Shown here: in pieces, positions 30,076-38,742 of the stretch
Layout: every line of letters begins with the position of its first letter
Position numbering within the stretch: the first letter of the stretch is position 1
Assembly (NCBI RefSeq): GCF_002072175.1
Contig: NZ_MVIV01000013.1
Span: 1 to 52,727, forward strand
Source of the DNA: Actinomyces gaoshouyii
GTDB taxonomy: Bacteria; Actinomycetota; Actinomycetes; Actinomycetales; Actinomycetaceae
DNA: 52,727 nucleotides
Direction of reading: 5' to 3'
Program-made: the position numbers and the translations under genes
Notes under the pieces: generated by a model
The model's database searches: none
Told to the model about the DNA's origin: nothing
The model's input: the letters and a program-made list of their open reading frames with translations, nothing else

Positions 30076-32094
30076 GTGAGCATGATGGGCGCACTTCCCC
30101 TCGCACTGGCACCCGCCGTCTCCGCCGGGCACGCCACCCACGCCGCCACCGGCGCCGCCGCGCTGGCCTGGCTCCTCATCGCGGTGCCCGCCGCCAGTGC
30201 CGCGATCCTGCTGGTCGCCGGCCGCCGCTCCAACTCCTGGGGCCACTGGCTGGGCCTGGCGGCCGCCGTCTTCACCGCCGTCCTGGGACTGACGATCATC
30301 GCCCAGGTTGCGGGCATGGCCGAGGGCCAGCGGATCATGAGCGCCAAGCTCTGGCACTGGTTCAGCGCCGGAAGCCTGCGCATCGACGTCGGCCTGCGCA
30401 TCGACCCGCTGTCCCTCACCTTCGTCGGCCTGGTCACCTTCGTCGGCTCCCTCATCCACCTGTACTCGGTGGCCTACATGAGCCACGACCGCGATCGCCG
30501 CCGCTTCTTCGCCTACCTCAACCTCTTCATCGCCGCGATGCTCACCCTCGTGCTCGGCGACTCCTACATCACCCTGTTCGTCGGCTGGGAGGGCGTGGGC
30601 CTGGCCTCCTACCTCCTCATCGGCTTCTGGAACACCGCCGACGCCGACGACCCGCGCGCCGCGCGCGACAAGAGTATGGAGAATGCCACCGCGGCCAAGA
30701 AGGCCTTCATCATGAACCGCGTGGGGGACATGGGCCTCCTCGCGGCCATGATGACGATGGTCTCCCAGGTCCACTCCGTGGCCTTCGACGCCGTCCTGCC
30801 GGCCGCCGCCAGCGGCGGGCTCACCACCGGCTGGCTGACGGCCATGGGCTTGTTCCTCCTCGTGGCCGCCTGCGGCAAGTCCGCCCAGTTCCCGCTGCAG
30901 GCCTGGCTGGGCGACGCCATGGCCGGCCCGACGCCGGTGTCCGCGCTCATCCACGCCGCCACGATGGTCACCGCCGGCGTCTACCTCATGGTGCGCTCGG
31001 GCGCCATCTTCCAGGGCGCGCCGGCCGCGCAGACGGCCGTCGCGATCGTCGGCGCCATCACCCTCCTTCTCGGCGCGATCATCGGCTGCGCCAAGGACGA
31101 CATGAAGAAGGTGCTCGCCGCCTCCACCATGAGCCAGATCGGCTACATGATGCTCGGCGCGGGCCTGGGCCCCATCGGCTACGCCTTCGCGATCCTCCAC
31201 CTTCTCACCCATGGCTTCTTCAAGGCCCAGCTATTCCTGGGGGCCGGCTCCGTCATGCACGCCATGGGCGACCAGGTCGACATGCGCCGCTTCGGGGCGC
31301 TGCGCACCGCCATGACGATCACCTGGGCCACGATGGGCATCGGCTGGCTCGCGATCCTCGGCATCCCGCCCTTCAGCGGCTTCTGGTCCAAGGACAAGAT
31401 CATCGAGGCCGCCTTCATCGGCGAGGGCGCCAAGCCCTGGATCCTGGGCTCCATCGCTCTCGTGGGCGCCGGCATCACGGCCTTCTACATGTCCCGCCTC
31501 TTCTTCATGATCTTCCACGGCAAGGCCCGCTGGACCACCGAGAAGGACATCGAGGGCCCCGTCCACCCGCACGAGTCGGGATGGATGATGACCCTCCCGC
31601 TGCTCATCCTGTCCGTATTCTCCATGGGCCTGGGCGGCGCCCTGGCGACCGGGGACATCTTCGTCACCTGGCTCGAGCCGGTCACCGGCCATGCCGAGCA
31701 TGGCGAGCCGGTGCTGCCCGCGACCGTCATCATGGGCGCCACGCTGGCCCTGGTCATCGTGGGCGCGCTCGCCGCATGGCTCATGTACGCTGCCCGCCCC
31801 GTGGCCACCGTCGTCCAGCCCTCCAACGCGCTCGTCGAGGCGGCGCGCAAGGACATGCACCAGGACGCGATCAACGAGGCCATCGCCATGCGGCCCGGTC
31901 AGGGCCTCGTCCTGGCCGCCACCGCCTCGGACCGCTACGTCGTCGACGGCGCCGTCGAGGGCCTGGCCAGCGGCACCGCGGCGCTCGGCCGGCTCGTGGG
32001 CCGCACCGAGTCCGGGTACGTGCGCTCCTACGCCGGCTACATGGCCGCCGGCACCGTCCTGGCCCTCATCGCCGTCCTGGCCACCAGGTTCTGA
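30076..32094 (+). CDS. nuoL: NADH-quinone oxidoreductase subunit L (antiporter-like)
   Basis: Largest proton-pumping membrane subunit, 672 residues. Typical loops: HLYSVAYMSHDRDRRRFFAYL, GWEGVGLASYLLIGFW with the key Glu, FPLQAWLGDAMAGPTPVSALIH, and IIGCAKDDMKKVLAASTMSQ. The long lateral C-terminal helix region follows. GTG 30076 has GAAGGGGG 5 nt upstream; ATG 30082 and 30085 are alternatives. Confidence 0.95.
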   Translation: MSMMGALPLALAPAVSAGHATHAATGAAALAWLLIAVPAASAAILLVAGRRSNSWGHWLGLAAAVFTAVLGLTIIAQVAGMAEGQRIMSAKLWHWFSAGSLRIDVGLRIDPLSLTFVGLVTFVGSLIHLYSVAYMSHDRDRRRFFAYLNLFIAAMLTLVLGDSYITLFVGWEGVGLASYLLIGFWNTADADDPRAARDKSMENATAAKKAFIMNRVGDMGLLAAMMTMVSQVHSVAFDAVLPAAASGGLTTGWLTAMGLFLLVAACGKSAQFPLQAWLGDAMAGPTPVSALIHAATMVTAGVYLMVRSGAIFQGAPAAQTAVAIVGAITLLLGAIIGCAKDDMKKVLAASTMSQIGYMMLGAGLGPIGYAFAILHLLTHGFFKAQLFLGAGSVMHAMGDQVDMRRFGALRTAMTITWATMGIGWLAILGIPPFSGFWSKDKIIEAAFIGEGAKPWILGSIALVGAGITAFYMSRLFFMIFHGKARWTTEKDIEGPVHPHESGWMMTLPLLILSVFSMGLGGALATGDIFVTWLEPVTGHAEHGEPVLPATVIMGATLALVIVGALAAWLMYAARPVATVVQPSNALVEAARKDMHQDAINEAIAMRPGQGLVLAATASDRYVVDGAVEGLASGTAALGRLVGRTESGYVRSYAGYMAAGTVLALIAVLATRF

Positions 32095-32108
32095 GAGGAC
32101 ACCGCCAC

Positions 32109-33659
32109 ATGCAGACACTCACCGTCGCCACGGGCCCCTACCCGGTGCTCTCCCTCATGGTGCTGGTCCCCCTCATCGGGGCGCTGCTCCTGGCCATTCC
32201 CGCCCTGCGGGGCCAGGCGCGCGGCCTCGGCCTGGTCATCGCGCTCGTCGAGCTCGGCCTGGGCATCTGGGCCGCCATCCTCTTCGACCCTCGCGCGGGG
32301 ACCGCCTACCAGCTCGCCGAGACCCGCCAGTGGATCCCGGCCATGGGCGCCTCCTGGGCGCTGGGCGTCACCGGCCTCGGCCTGGCGATGCTCCTGCTGG
32401 CCGTCTTCCTCGTGCCCATCGTGATCCTGGCCTCCTGGGGCGAGATCCCCGCGGACCGCCAGGCCGGCTTCGCCGGGCTCATCCTGGCCCTCGAGGCCTT
32501 CATCATCGTCATCTTCAGCGCGCGCGACGTCCTCCTCTTCTATCTCGTCTTCGAGGCGATGCTCATCCCCGTCTACTTCCTCATCGGCCGCTACGGGGGG
32601 CCAGACCGGCACCGCGCCGCCATCAAGTTCCTCCTCTACTCCCTGGCCGGCGGCCTCGTCATGCTCATCGGCGTCGTCGCGCTGGCCGTGTACGGCTCCG
32701 GCGGCGAGGGGAACTACCTCATCGAGAACCTGTCCCAGGGGCTCACCTCCTCCACGGACGCGACCCGGGGCATCTTCGTCACCTTCCTCATCGCCCTCGC
32801 CATCAAGGCCCCGATGGTGCCTCTGCACACCTGGCTGCCCGACACCGCCGAGCAGGCCACCCCGGGCACCTCAGTGCTGCTCATCGGCATCCTGGACAAG
32901 ATCGGCACCTACGGGATGATCGCCATCGTCCTGCCGCTCTTCCCCGAGGCCTCCCGCTGGGCGGCGCCGGTCGTCCTGCCCCTGGCGATCGTCGGCATCA
33001 TCTACGGCGGGCTCGCCGCCATCGGCCAGGACCACCTCTACCGGCTCATCTCCTACACCTCCATCAGCCACTTCGGCTTCATGGTGCTGGGGATCTTCAT
33101 CGGCAACCAGATCGCCGCCGTCGGCGCCATGGTCTACATGGTCGCCCACGGGCTGTCGATCGCCGGCCTCTACCTCATCACCGGTTTCATGGCCCGGCGC
33201 ACCGGGACCGTGCGCATCAGCGAGCTCGGCGGCATTGCTCGCGTCATGCCGCTCGTCGCCGGGACCTTCCTCTTCTCCGGCCTGGCGTCCATCGCCCTGC
33301 CGGGCCTGTCCGGCTTCATCCCCGAGTGGATGGTCCTCACCGGCAGCTTCTCGGCCGAGCCCGTCTACGGGCTTCTCGCACTCCTGGGCGTCATCATCGC
33401 CGCCGTCTACATGCTCCTGCCCTACCAGAGGGTCTTCACCGGGGCACCGGCCCCGGAGCGCGTCGGCAGCCAGGACCTCGACGGCCGTGAGCGCGTCGTC
33501 GTCGCCCCCATCCTCGTCGCCATGCTGGTCCTCGGCCTGGCGCCCGCCGTCCTGACCGGCATCCTCGACGGCGTCGGGGCCCAGACCGCCGCCACCATGA
33601 CCGGGGCGGGTTCTCAGCCCGCCGCCATGGCCCCCGTCACGGAAGGGAGCAGCAAGTGA
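32109..33659 (+). CDS. nuoM: NADH-quinone oxidoreductase subunit M (antiporter-like)
   Basis: Proton-pumping subunit, 516 residues. Key segments: FEAMLIPVYFLIGRYGG with the conserved Glu, FALAIKAPMVPLHTWLPDTAEQATP-type loop (residues about 233-258), and GQDHLYRLISYTSISHFGFM. Begins 14 nt after the nuoL stop. Confidence 0.95.
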   Translation: MQTLTVATGPYPVLSLMVLVPLIGALLLAIPALRGQARGLGLVIALVELGLGIWAAILFDPRAGTAYQLAETRQWIPAMGASWALGVTGLGLAMLLLAVFLVPIVILASWGEIPADRQAGFAGLILALEAFIIVIFSARDVLLFYLVFEAMLIPVYFLIGRYGGPDRHRAAIKFLLYSLAGGLVMLIGVVALAVYGSGGEGNYLIENLSQGLTSSTDATRGIFVTFLIALAIKAPMVPLHTWLPDTAEQATPGTSVLLIGILDKIGTYGMIAIVLPLFPEASRWAAPVVLPLAIVGIIYGGLAAIGQDHLYRLISYTSISHFGFMVLGIFIGNQIAAVGAMVYMVAHGLSIAGLYLITGFMARRTGTVRISELGGIARVMPLVAGTFLFSGLASIALPGLSGFIPEWMVLTGSFSAEPVYGLLALLGVIIAAVYMLLPYQRVFTGAPAPERVGSQDLDGRERVVVAPILVAMLVLGLAPAVLTGILDGVGAQTAATMTGAGSQPAAMAPVTEGSSK

Positions 33660-35248
33660 GCTTCACCGCCCCGTCCATCCAGTGGGCCGGCCTCGTCCCG
33701 GTCCTCATCATCCTGGGAGCCGCTATCCTCGGCGTGCTCATCGAGGCCTTCATGCCGCGCCGCGCCCGGCACCTCGCCCAGACGATGCTGGCCGTGCTGG
33801 CCATCCTCGGCGCGATCGTCGCCATCGTGTGGCGCTGGAGCGTCGTCGTCGACGGCAGGGCGCCCGGTTACCCCGTTGTCGGCTTCAACGAGGACAACTT
33901 CGGCATCGCCGCCCAGGGCGTCCTGCTCATCATCGGCCTGCTGTCCATCCTCGTGATCTCGGACCGCACCGAGATCGGCGACTCCGCGTTCGCCGCGCAG
34001 GCCGCCGACCGCCCCGGCAGCGCCGAGGAGAGCGAGTCCATCCACGCCGGCTGGGTCGCCACCGAGGCCTTCCCCCTCACGCTGTTCTCGCTGGCCGGCA
34101 TGATGCTCTTCCCGGTGGTCAGCGATCTCATCTCCCTGTTCGTCATGCTCGAGCTCGTCTCACTGCCGCTATACGTCATGGCCGCCATGGCCCGCCACCG
34201 CCGCCTGCTCAGCCAGGAGGCCGCCATGAAGTACTTCGTCCTGGGCGCCTTCGCATCGGCCTTCCTCCTCATGGGCTCCGCCCTCCTGTACGGCGCCTCC
34301 GGCTCCGTGCTCTACAACGACCTCCAGAACGGGAACCGGATTCAGCCGGGGGTCGCCTCGGCCGTGGACGGCGCCATCGCGGGTGTCGACTGGCTCGTGC
34401 TCGCCGGCGTCGCCCTCGTGCTCGTGGGCCTCCTGTTCAAGATCGCCGCCGCGCCCTTCCACGCTTGGAGCCCGGACGTCTACCAGGGCGCCCCCACCCC
34501 GGTGACCGGCTTCATGGCAGCCGGGGTCAAGGCCACTGCCTTCCTCGCCCTCGTGCGGTTCTTCTACATGGTCGGCGGGGGGCTGAGCTGGGACCTCGCC
34601 CCCGTCCTATGGACCATCGCCATCCTCACCATGGTGGTGGGCACCGTCGTCGGCATCGTCCAGCGCGACGTCAAGCGCATGCTCGCCTATTCCGCGATCG
34701 CCCACGCCGGCTACATGCTCATCGGCATCATCGCCTACAACCAGCGCGCGATCACCGCGATCCTCTTCTACTCCCTGGCCTACGGCATCGCCACGGTCGG
34801 CGCCTTCGGCGTCGTCTCCCTCGTGCGCGAGTCCCACGGCGGGGGAGCTGGCGCCGAGGCCACCGGCCTGGACGACTACCGGGGCCTTGCCCGCCGCAGC
34901 CCCTGGCTCGCCGCTGCCATGACATTCTTCCTGCTGTCCTTCGCGGGCATCCCGCTCACCGGTGGTTTCATCGCGAAATTCCAGCTCTTCGTCGCCGGTA
35001 TCGACGGCGGGGCGACCTGGCTCGTCGTCATCGCGGTCGCGAGCTCGGCGGCCACGGCCTTCTTCTACCTCAGGCTCGTCGTGCTCATGTACTTCCGCGC
35101 CCCCGAGGGCGAGGGCGTCACCGTCGTCGACTCCCAGGGCACGGCCGCGGCCGCGCTCACCTTCGCCGTCCTGGCCACGATCGCCCTGGGCGTCCTGCCC
35201 CAGGCCGCGCTCACGGTGCTCGGCGACGCGGCTATGCTCATCCCGTGA
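33656..35248 (+). CDS. nuoN: NADH-quinone oxidoreductase subunit N (antiporter-like)
   Basis: Third antiporter-like subunit, 530 residues. Key segments: FVMLELVSLPLYVMAAM with the conserved Glu, AAPFHAWSPDVYQGAPTPVT, and QRDVKRMLAYSAIAHAGYM. GTG start overlaps the nuoM stop by 4 nt. Its last codons contain a TATGCT hexamer that looks like a promoter for the next gene. Confidence 0.95.
   Translation: MSFTAPSIQWAGLVPVLIILGAAILGVLIEAFMPRRARHLAQTMLAVLAILGAIVAIVWRWSVVVDGRAPGYPVVGFNEDNFGIAAQGVLLIIGLLSILVISDRTEIGDSAFAAQAADRPGSAEESESIHAGWVATEAFPLTLFSLAGMMLFPVVSDLISLFVMLELVSLPLYVMAAMARHRRLLSQEAAMKYFVLGAFASAFLLMGSALLYGASGSVLYNDLQNGNRIQPGVASAVDGAIAGVDWLVLAGVALVLVGLLFKIAAAPFHAWSPDVYQGAPTPVTGFMAAGVKATAFLALVRFFYMVGGGLSWDLAPVLWTIAILTMVVGTVVGIVQRDVKRMLAYSAIAHAGYMLIGIIAYNQRAITAILFYSLAYGIATVGAFGVVSLVRESHGGGAGAEATGLDDYRGLARRSPWLAAAMTFFLLSFAGIPLTGGFIAKFQLFVAGIDGGATWLVVIAVASSAATAFFYLRLVVLMYFRAPEGEGVTVVDSQGTAAAALTFAVLATIALGVLPQAALTVLGDAAMLIP
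35233..35238 (+). promoter_or_regulatory. Internal leaderless -10 element at the nuoN/polyprenyl synthase junction
   Basis: TATGCT is in the coding sequence of nuoN (Ala-Met-Leu codons), exactly 6 nt before the GTG of the next gene. It could let the synthase be expressed independently of the nuo unit. Confidence 0.45.
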
Positions 35249-36351
35249 CCACACCGTTGCCACTGAGCGCCCCGGAACTCGAGGGCCGCATGGCCCCCGC
35301 CCTCGACGCCGTGGAGGAGCGGCTCATGGCGATCGTCAGCAACGCCGACGAGACCATCAACCCTCCCACCTCCCACCTGGCCAGGGCCGGTGGCAAGCGC
35401 CTGCGCCCCACCCTCGTGCTCCTGACCGCCCAGCTCGGCGACCCCGAGCGCGCCACCGGTGAGGCGGTGAGGGACGCGAGCGTGGCCGTGGAGCTCACCC
35501 ATATCGCCACGCTCTACCACGACGACGTCATGGACGATGCCCCGCTGCGCCGCGGCGCCCCCAGCGCCCAGACAGTCTGGGGGAACTCGGCGGCCATCCT
35601 CGCGGGCGACATCCTCGTGGCCCGCTCCTCCCAGCTCATCGCCGCTCTCGGCCCTGAGGCGACCCTCGCCCACGCGCGAACCTTCGAGCGCCTGTGCACC
35701 GGCCAGCTCCACGAGACCCTCGGCCGCCCCGCGGGCACCGACCCGGTGGACCACTACATCCAGGTGCTCGCGGACAAGACCGGCTCCCTCATCGCCGTCT
35801 CCGCCCGCTACGGCGCGATGCTCACCGGCGCGGGCGCCGAGGTCGAGGCCATCGTCGAGGAATTCGGCGAGCGGATCGGCATCGCCTTCCAGCTCGCCGA
35901 CGACGTCATCGACCTGGCCTCCGACTCCGAGACCACCGGTAAGACCCCCGGAACGGACCTGCTCGAGGGCGTGGACACCATGCCCGTCCTCCTGCTTCGC
36001 ACCGCCCTGGCCGCGGGGGAGCTCGACGCCGCGGGCCAGTCGATCCTCTCCGACCTGTCCTCCGCGGACCTGCGCGATCGCGCGGTCCTCGCCGGGGTCG
36101 TCGCGCGCCTGCGCGCCCACCCCGTTCTTCAGCGCACCCGGCGGATGGCGACATCCTGGGCCGACGACGCCATCGCCGGTCTGGAGGGCCTGGAGGAGGC
36201 CGTCCTCACCGCGACCCGCGAGCGCCTGGCCTCAGGCGGCGTGGTCGGAGACGATCTGAGGACGGCCCTGGCCGACGCCCGCGAGCGCGCCCGGGTGGTG
36301 CGGGGGCTGCTCGAGGACTTCGCCCACCAGCTCGTCGACCGCGCCGCCTGA
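35245..36351 (+). CDS. Long-chain polyprenyl diphosphate synthase
   Basis: Trans-prenyltransferase that builds the tail for menaquinone. The 368-residue protein has the first Asp-rich motif in YHDDVMDDAPLRRG, the second in QLADDVIDLASD, and GGKRLRPTL for IPP binding; the residues at -4 and -5 from the first motif (ATL) are small, as in long-chain enzymes. GTG 35245 overlaps the nuoN stop (GTGA). From memory, mycobacterial grcC1 stands next to menJ; the same function is likely, with a complete nuo set between them here. Chain length cannot be told from the sequence. Confidence 0.9.
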   Translation: MTTPLPLSAPELEGRMAPALDAVEERLMAIVSNADETINPPTSHLARAGGKRLRPTLVLLTAQLGDPERATGEAVRDASVAVELTHIATLYHDDVMDDAPLRRGAPSAQTVWGNSAAILAGDILVARSSQLIAALGPEATLAHARTFERLCTGQLHETLGRPAGTDPVDHYIQVLADKTGSLIAVSARYGAMLTGAGAEVEAIVEEFGERIGIAFQLADDVIDLASDSETTGKTPGTDLLEGVDTMPVLLLRTALAAGELDAAGQSILSDLSSADLRDRAVLAGVVARLRAHPVLQRTRRMATSWADDAIAGLEGLEEAVLTATRERLASGGVVGDDLRTALADARERARVVRGLLEDFAHQLVDRAA

Positions 36352-36352
36352 G

Positions 36353-36378
36353 GCCGGTCCTCCGCGCGGAGGACCGGC
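36353..36378 (+). terminator. Hairpin after the menJ-nuo-polyprenyl synthase unit
   Basis: A perfect 11-bp stem GCCGGTCCTCC / GGAGGACCGGC with a GCGC loop, directly after the stop codon. Confidence 0.8.
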
Positions 36379-36407
36379 GGGCCCGCCGCCCCCTCTGCCG
36401 CGCGCGA

Positions 36408-36442
36408 GGCGGGCCCCGCGGCTCTGCGCCGTGGGGCCCGCC
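36408..36442 (-). terminator. Hairpin after the aztD-like gene
   Basis: A 10-bp stem GGCGGGCCCC / GGGGCCCGCC with a 15-nt loop, 12 nt beyond the stop of the minus-strand azt unit. Confidence 0.65.
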
Positions 36443-36454
36443 GCTTCAATGGGC

Positions 36455-37783
36455 TCAGTGCGCGGCCTCAGCCGTGTGCTCGTGCTCCTCGTCGTGGTGC
36501 TCGGAGCCATCGGCGTGCGTGTGCTTGGCGAAGGCGACCTCGTTGGGGGTCGCCGAGTAGGCCTTGGAGGTTTTTTCCCCGTTGGTGAGGTCCACCTTGT
36601 GGACGCTGTTGGTGGCCGGCTCGGTCACCCAGGCGGTCGAGCCGGAGATCTGGAGCGCCGGGTGGGCGTCCTGCCACTTGGCCGGCGGCTCCCAGGCGGC
36701 GATCACGGGGACCGAGTCGGTGAATGACCCCGAGGCGACGTCGAGCTTGTGCAGGGCCCCGTCGGTGCCGAGCACCCAGGCGTTGTCCTCACCGTCGCGT
36801 TTGATGCCGCGCCACGTGTACTCGGCGCCGGCGGGCATGTCGATGACGGTGAAGGAGCCGGCGGCGGAGTCGAGCAGGCCGACGCGGTGCAGGTTGACGC
36901 CCTCGGCGTCGCGGTCGTCCTTGTAGTCGGTGACCGCGATGGGGGAGGAGCCGGTGACGTAGGAGTTGCCCACGCGCCCGTAGTCGGCGTCGGGGCTGGC
37001 GATCTTGGTGAAGGCGCCGCCCTTGTACAGCAGGACGCCGTTCTCGCAGCCGAGCATGGCGGCCTCATCCTTCATAACGCCCTCGCCGTGGACCCCGGGG
37101 CACTCCTCGTTTCGGGCGAGCTCCGTGCCGGAGGCGTCCTGGGCGAGCGCCCCCCTGCGGGACTCGGAATTGCCCAGGGTGCGGATGACGGTGCCGTCGG
37201 AGAGCTTGACGGCCACGCCGTGGTGGGCCTCCTCGGAGGCGATCTTCTCCGTCTCCGGCAGGGCGGTGACGGTCTCATCGGCGTCGTGCCCCAGAGCGTC
37301 GGTCTTGACGAAGGTGATCTCCCCGCTGCCGTCGGCGAACAGGCCGGTCCAGTCGCCATGAGGCGTCACGTGCCCGCCCTTGTTTGCCGGGAAGACGAGG
37401 TCGGTGAGCTTCGCCTCGCCGCCGCCGGCCCCGGTGGACAGGACCTGGAAGCCGGACACGGTGGTGATCAGGACGTGCTCGTTGTCGCCGAAGGGGTTGA
37501 GGCGCAGGAAGCCGGCCATGGGGAAGTCGGCAACCTCCTCCAGGGTGGAGCCGTCCACGACCTTCACCCCGCCGTCGTAGGCGAAGACGAAGCGGTCCGA
37601 GCCGTGCTGGTGCTCGTGCGCCTTACCGGAGGCGCTCGCGGAGGCGGCCGTGGTGGCCGAGGAGTCGTTCGAGGCCGAGCCGCAGGCGCCCAGGGCCAGG
37701 GCCGTGGCGCTCAGGGCGGCGACGACGGCGGCGCGCCGCGAGGCGCCGACCAGGCGCGGGCGCAACGAGGTGGAGGAAGGCAT
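36455..37783 (-). CDS. aztD: AztD-like zinc chaperone, beta-propeller lipoprotein
   Basis: Likely passes zinc to the AztC binding protein outside the membrane. The 442-residue protein has a lipoprotein signal with lipobox ALGAC (about residue 34), then a His-rich stretch AHEHQHG at the mature N-terminus. Propeller repeats follow with the AztD hallmarks EEAHHGVAVKLSDG and ECPGVHGEGV. The end is a His-rich tail (KHTHADGSEHHDEEHEHT). GAAAGGAC lies 5 nt before the ATG. It is the last gene of the minus-strand azt unit, 44 nt after aztC. Assignment comes from the propeller pattern and from the Zn-type ABC genes beside it. Confidence 0.8.
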   Translation of the reverse strand: MPSSTSLRPRLVGASRRAAVVAALSATALALGACGSASNDSSATTAASASASGKAHEHQHGSDRFVFAYDGGVKVVDGSTLEEVADFPMAGFLRLNPFGDNEHVLITTVSGFQVLSTGAGGGEAKLTDLVFPANKGGHVTPHGDWTGLFADGSGEITFVKTDALGHDADETVTALPETEKIASEEAHHGVAVKLSDGTVIRTLGNSESRRGALAQDASGTELARNEECPGVHGEGVMKDEAAMLGCENGVLLYKGGAFTKIASPDADYGRVGNSYVTGSSPIAVTDYKDDRDAEGVNLHRVGLLDSAAGSFTVIDMPAGAEYTWRGIKRDGEDNAWVLGTDGALHKLDVASGSFTDSVPVIAAWEPPAKWQDAHPALQISGSTAWVTEPATNSVHKVDLTNGEKTSKAYSATPNEVAFAKHTHADGSEHHDEEHEHTAEAAH

Positions 37784-37827
37784 GAAGTGTCCTTTCTGGG
37801 GGTCGTGTCATCGGCTGGGAGCGGCCC

Positions 37828-38742
37828 TTACGCGGTGAGGGCCGCAGTGATGCGGTCTGTGTTGACGGAGAGCATGTCCAGGTAGGTGGGGGCGTCGCCG
37901 TCGGGGGCGGAGAGGGACTCGGTGTACAGGGCGACCACCTGGATGTCCTGCCCGGTGGACTCCTTGAGGGCGGTGATGAGCTGGTCGGAGTGGGAGGTGT
38001 CGGCGAAGATCGCGCCCACGCCGGCCTCGCGCACCGCCGTCGAGAGCTCCTCCAGGTCCGAGGCGCTGGGGGCGGCGAGCGTGGAGCCGCCGGGGATGAC
38101 GGCGCCGATGAGGCGGAAGCCGTAGCGGGCCGCCAGGTAGCCGAACACGTGGTGGTTGGTGACCAGGGCGCGCTTGTCCTCGGGGATGGTGCTGAATCGG
38201 GTCGACATCCTCTCGTCGGCCGCGGCGAGCTTGTCGCGGTAGGCCGTAGCGGAGGCGGCCAGGGCGGAGGCGTCGATCCCGGGCACCTTCCCGAGCGCGC
38301 CCTCCAGGCCGTTGACGACGTCGATCATCCTCGTGGGGTCGGTCCAGAAATGGGGGTCGGGGCCGGAGGCGTCATCGGAGGAGTACTCGATGGGAGTGAA
38401 CTGCTCCCCGGCGTTCAGCAGCGTGACGCCATCCCTCTTAGCGCTCTCGATGTTGCTGGCCAGCCCCTCCTCCAGGCCCAGGCCATTGGTGACCAGGAGG
38501 GCGGCGTCGCGCATGGTGAGGGTCTGCTTGGCCGAGACGCCGAAGGAGTGCGGGTCCGCGTTGGGCGCCATGAGGGTCGTGACGCTCACCTGATCGCCGA
38601 CCACCTGGGTGACGACGTCGCCCAGGATGTTCGTGGTGACGACGATCGAGGGCTTGTCGCCGCCGCCCGTGGCCCCGTCGCAGGCGGCGACGGCGCCCAG
38701 GGGCGTCAGCGCGAGGACGGTGAGCAGGTCCCGGCGCTTCAT
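37828..38742 (-). CDS. aztC: Zinc ABC transporter binding lipoprotein, AztC-like
   Basis: Cluster-9 metal-binding protein. 304 residues: signal with lipobox AVAAC (about residue 21), then IVVTTNILGDVVTQVVG. The metal-ligand segments are NADPHSFGVS, DPHFWTDPTRM, TNHHVFGYLAARYGF and FADTSHSDQL, giving three His and an acidic group. It lacks the long His-rich loop of ZnuA, as AztC does. The ATG overlaps the stop of the upstream propeller gene by 4 nt. Manganese or another metal cannot be excluded, but the AztD neighbours favour zinc. Confidence 0.87.
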   Translation of the reverse strand: MKRRDLLTVLALTPLGAVAACDGATGGGDKPSIVVTTNILGDVVTQVVGDQVSVTTLMAPNADPHSFGVSAKQTLTMRDAALLVTNGLGLEEGLASNIESAKRDGVTLLNAGEQFTPIEYSSDDASGPDPHFWTDPTRMIDVVNGLEGALGKVPGIDASALAASATAYRDKLAAADERMSTRFSTIPEDKRALVTNHHVFGYLAARYGFRLIGAVIPGGSTLAAPSASDLEELSTAVREAGVGAIFADTSHSDQLITALKESTGQDIQVVALYTESLSAPDGDAPTYLDMLSVNTDRITAALTA

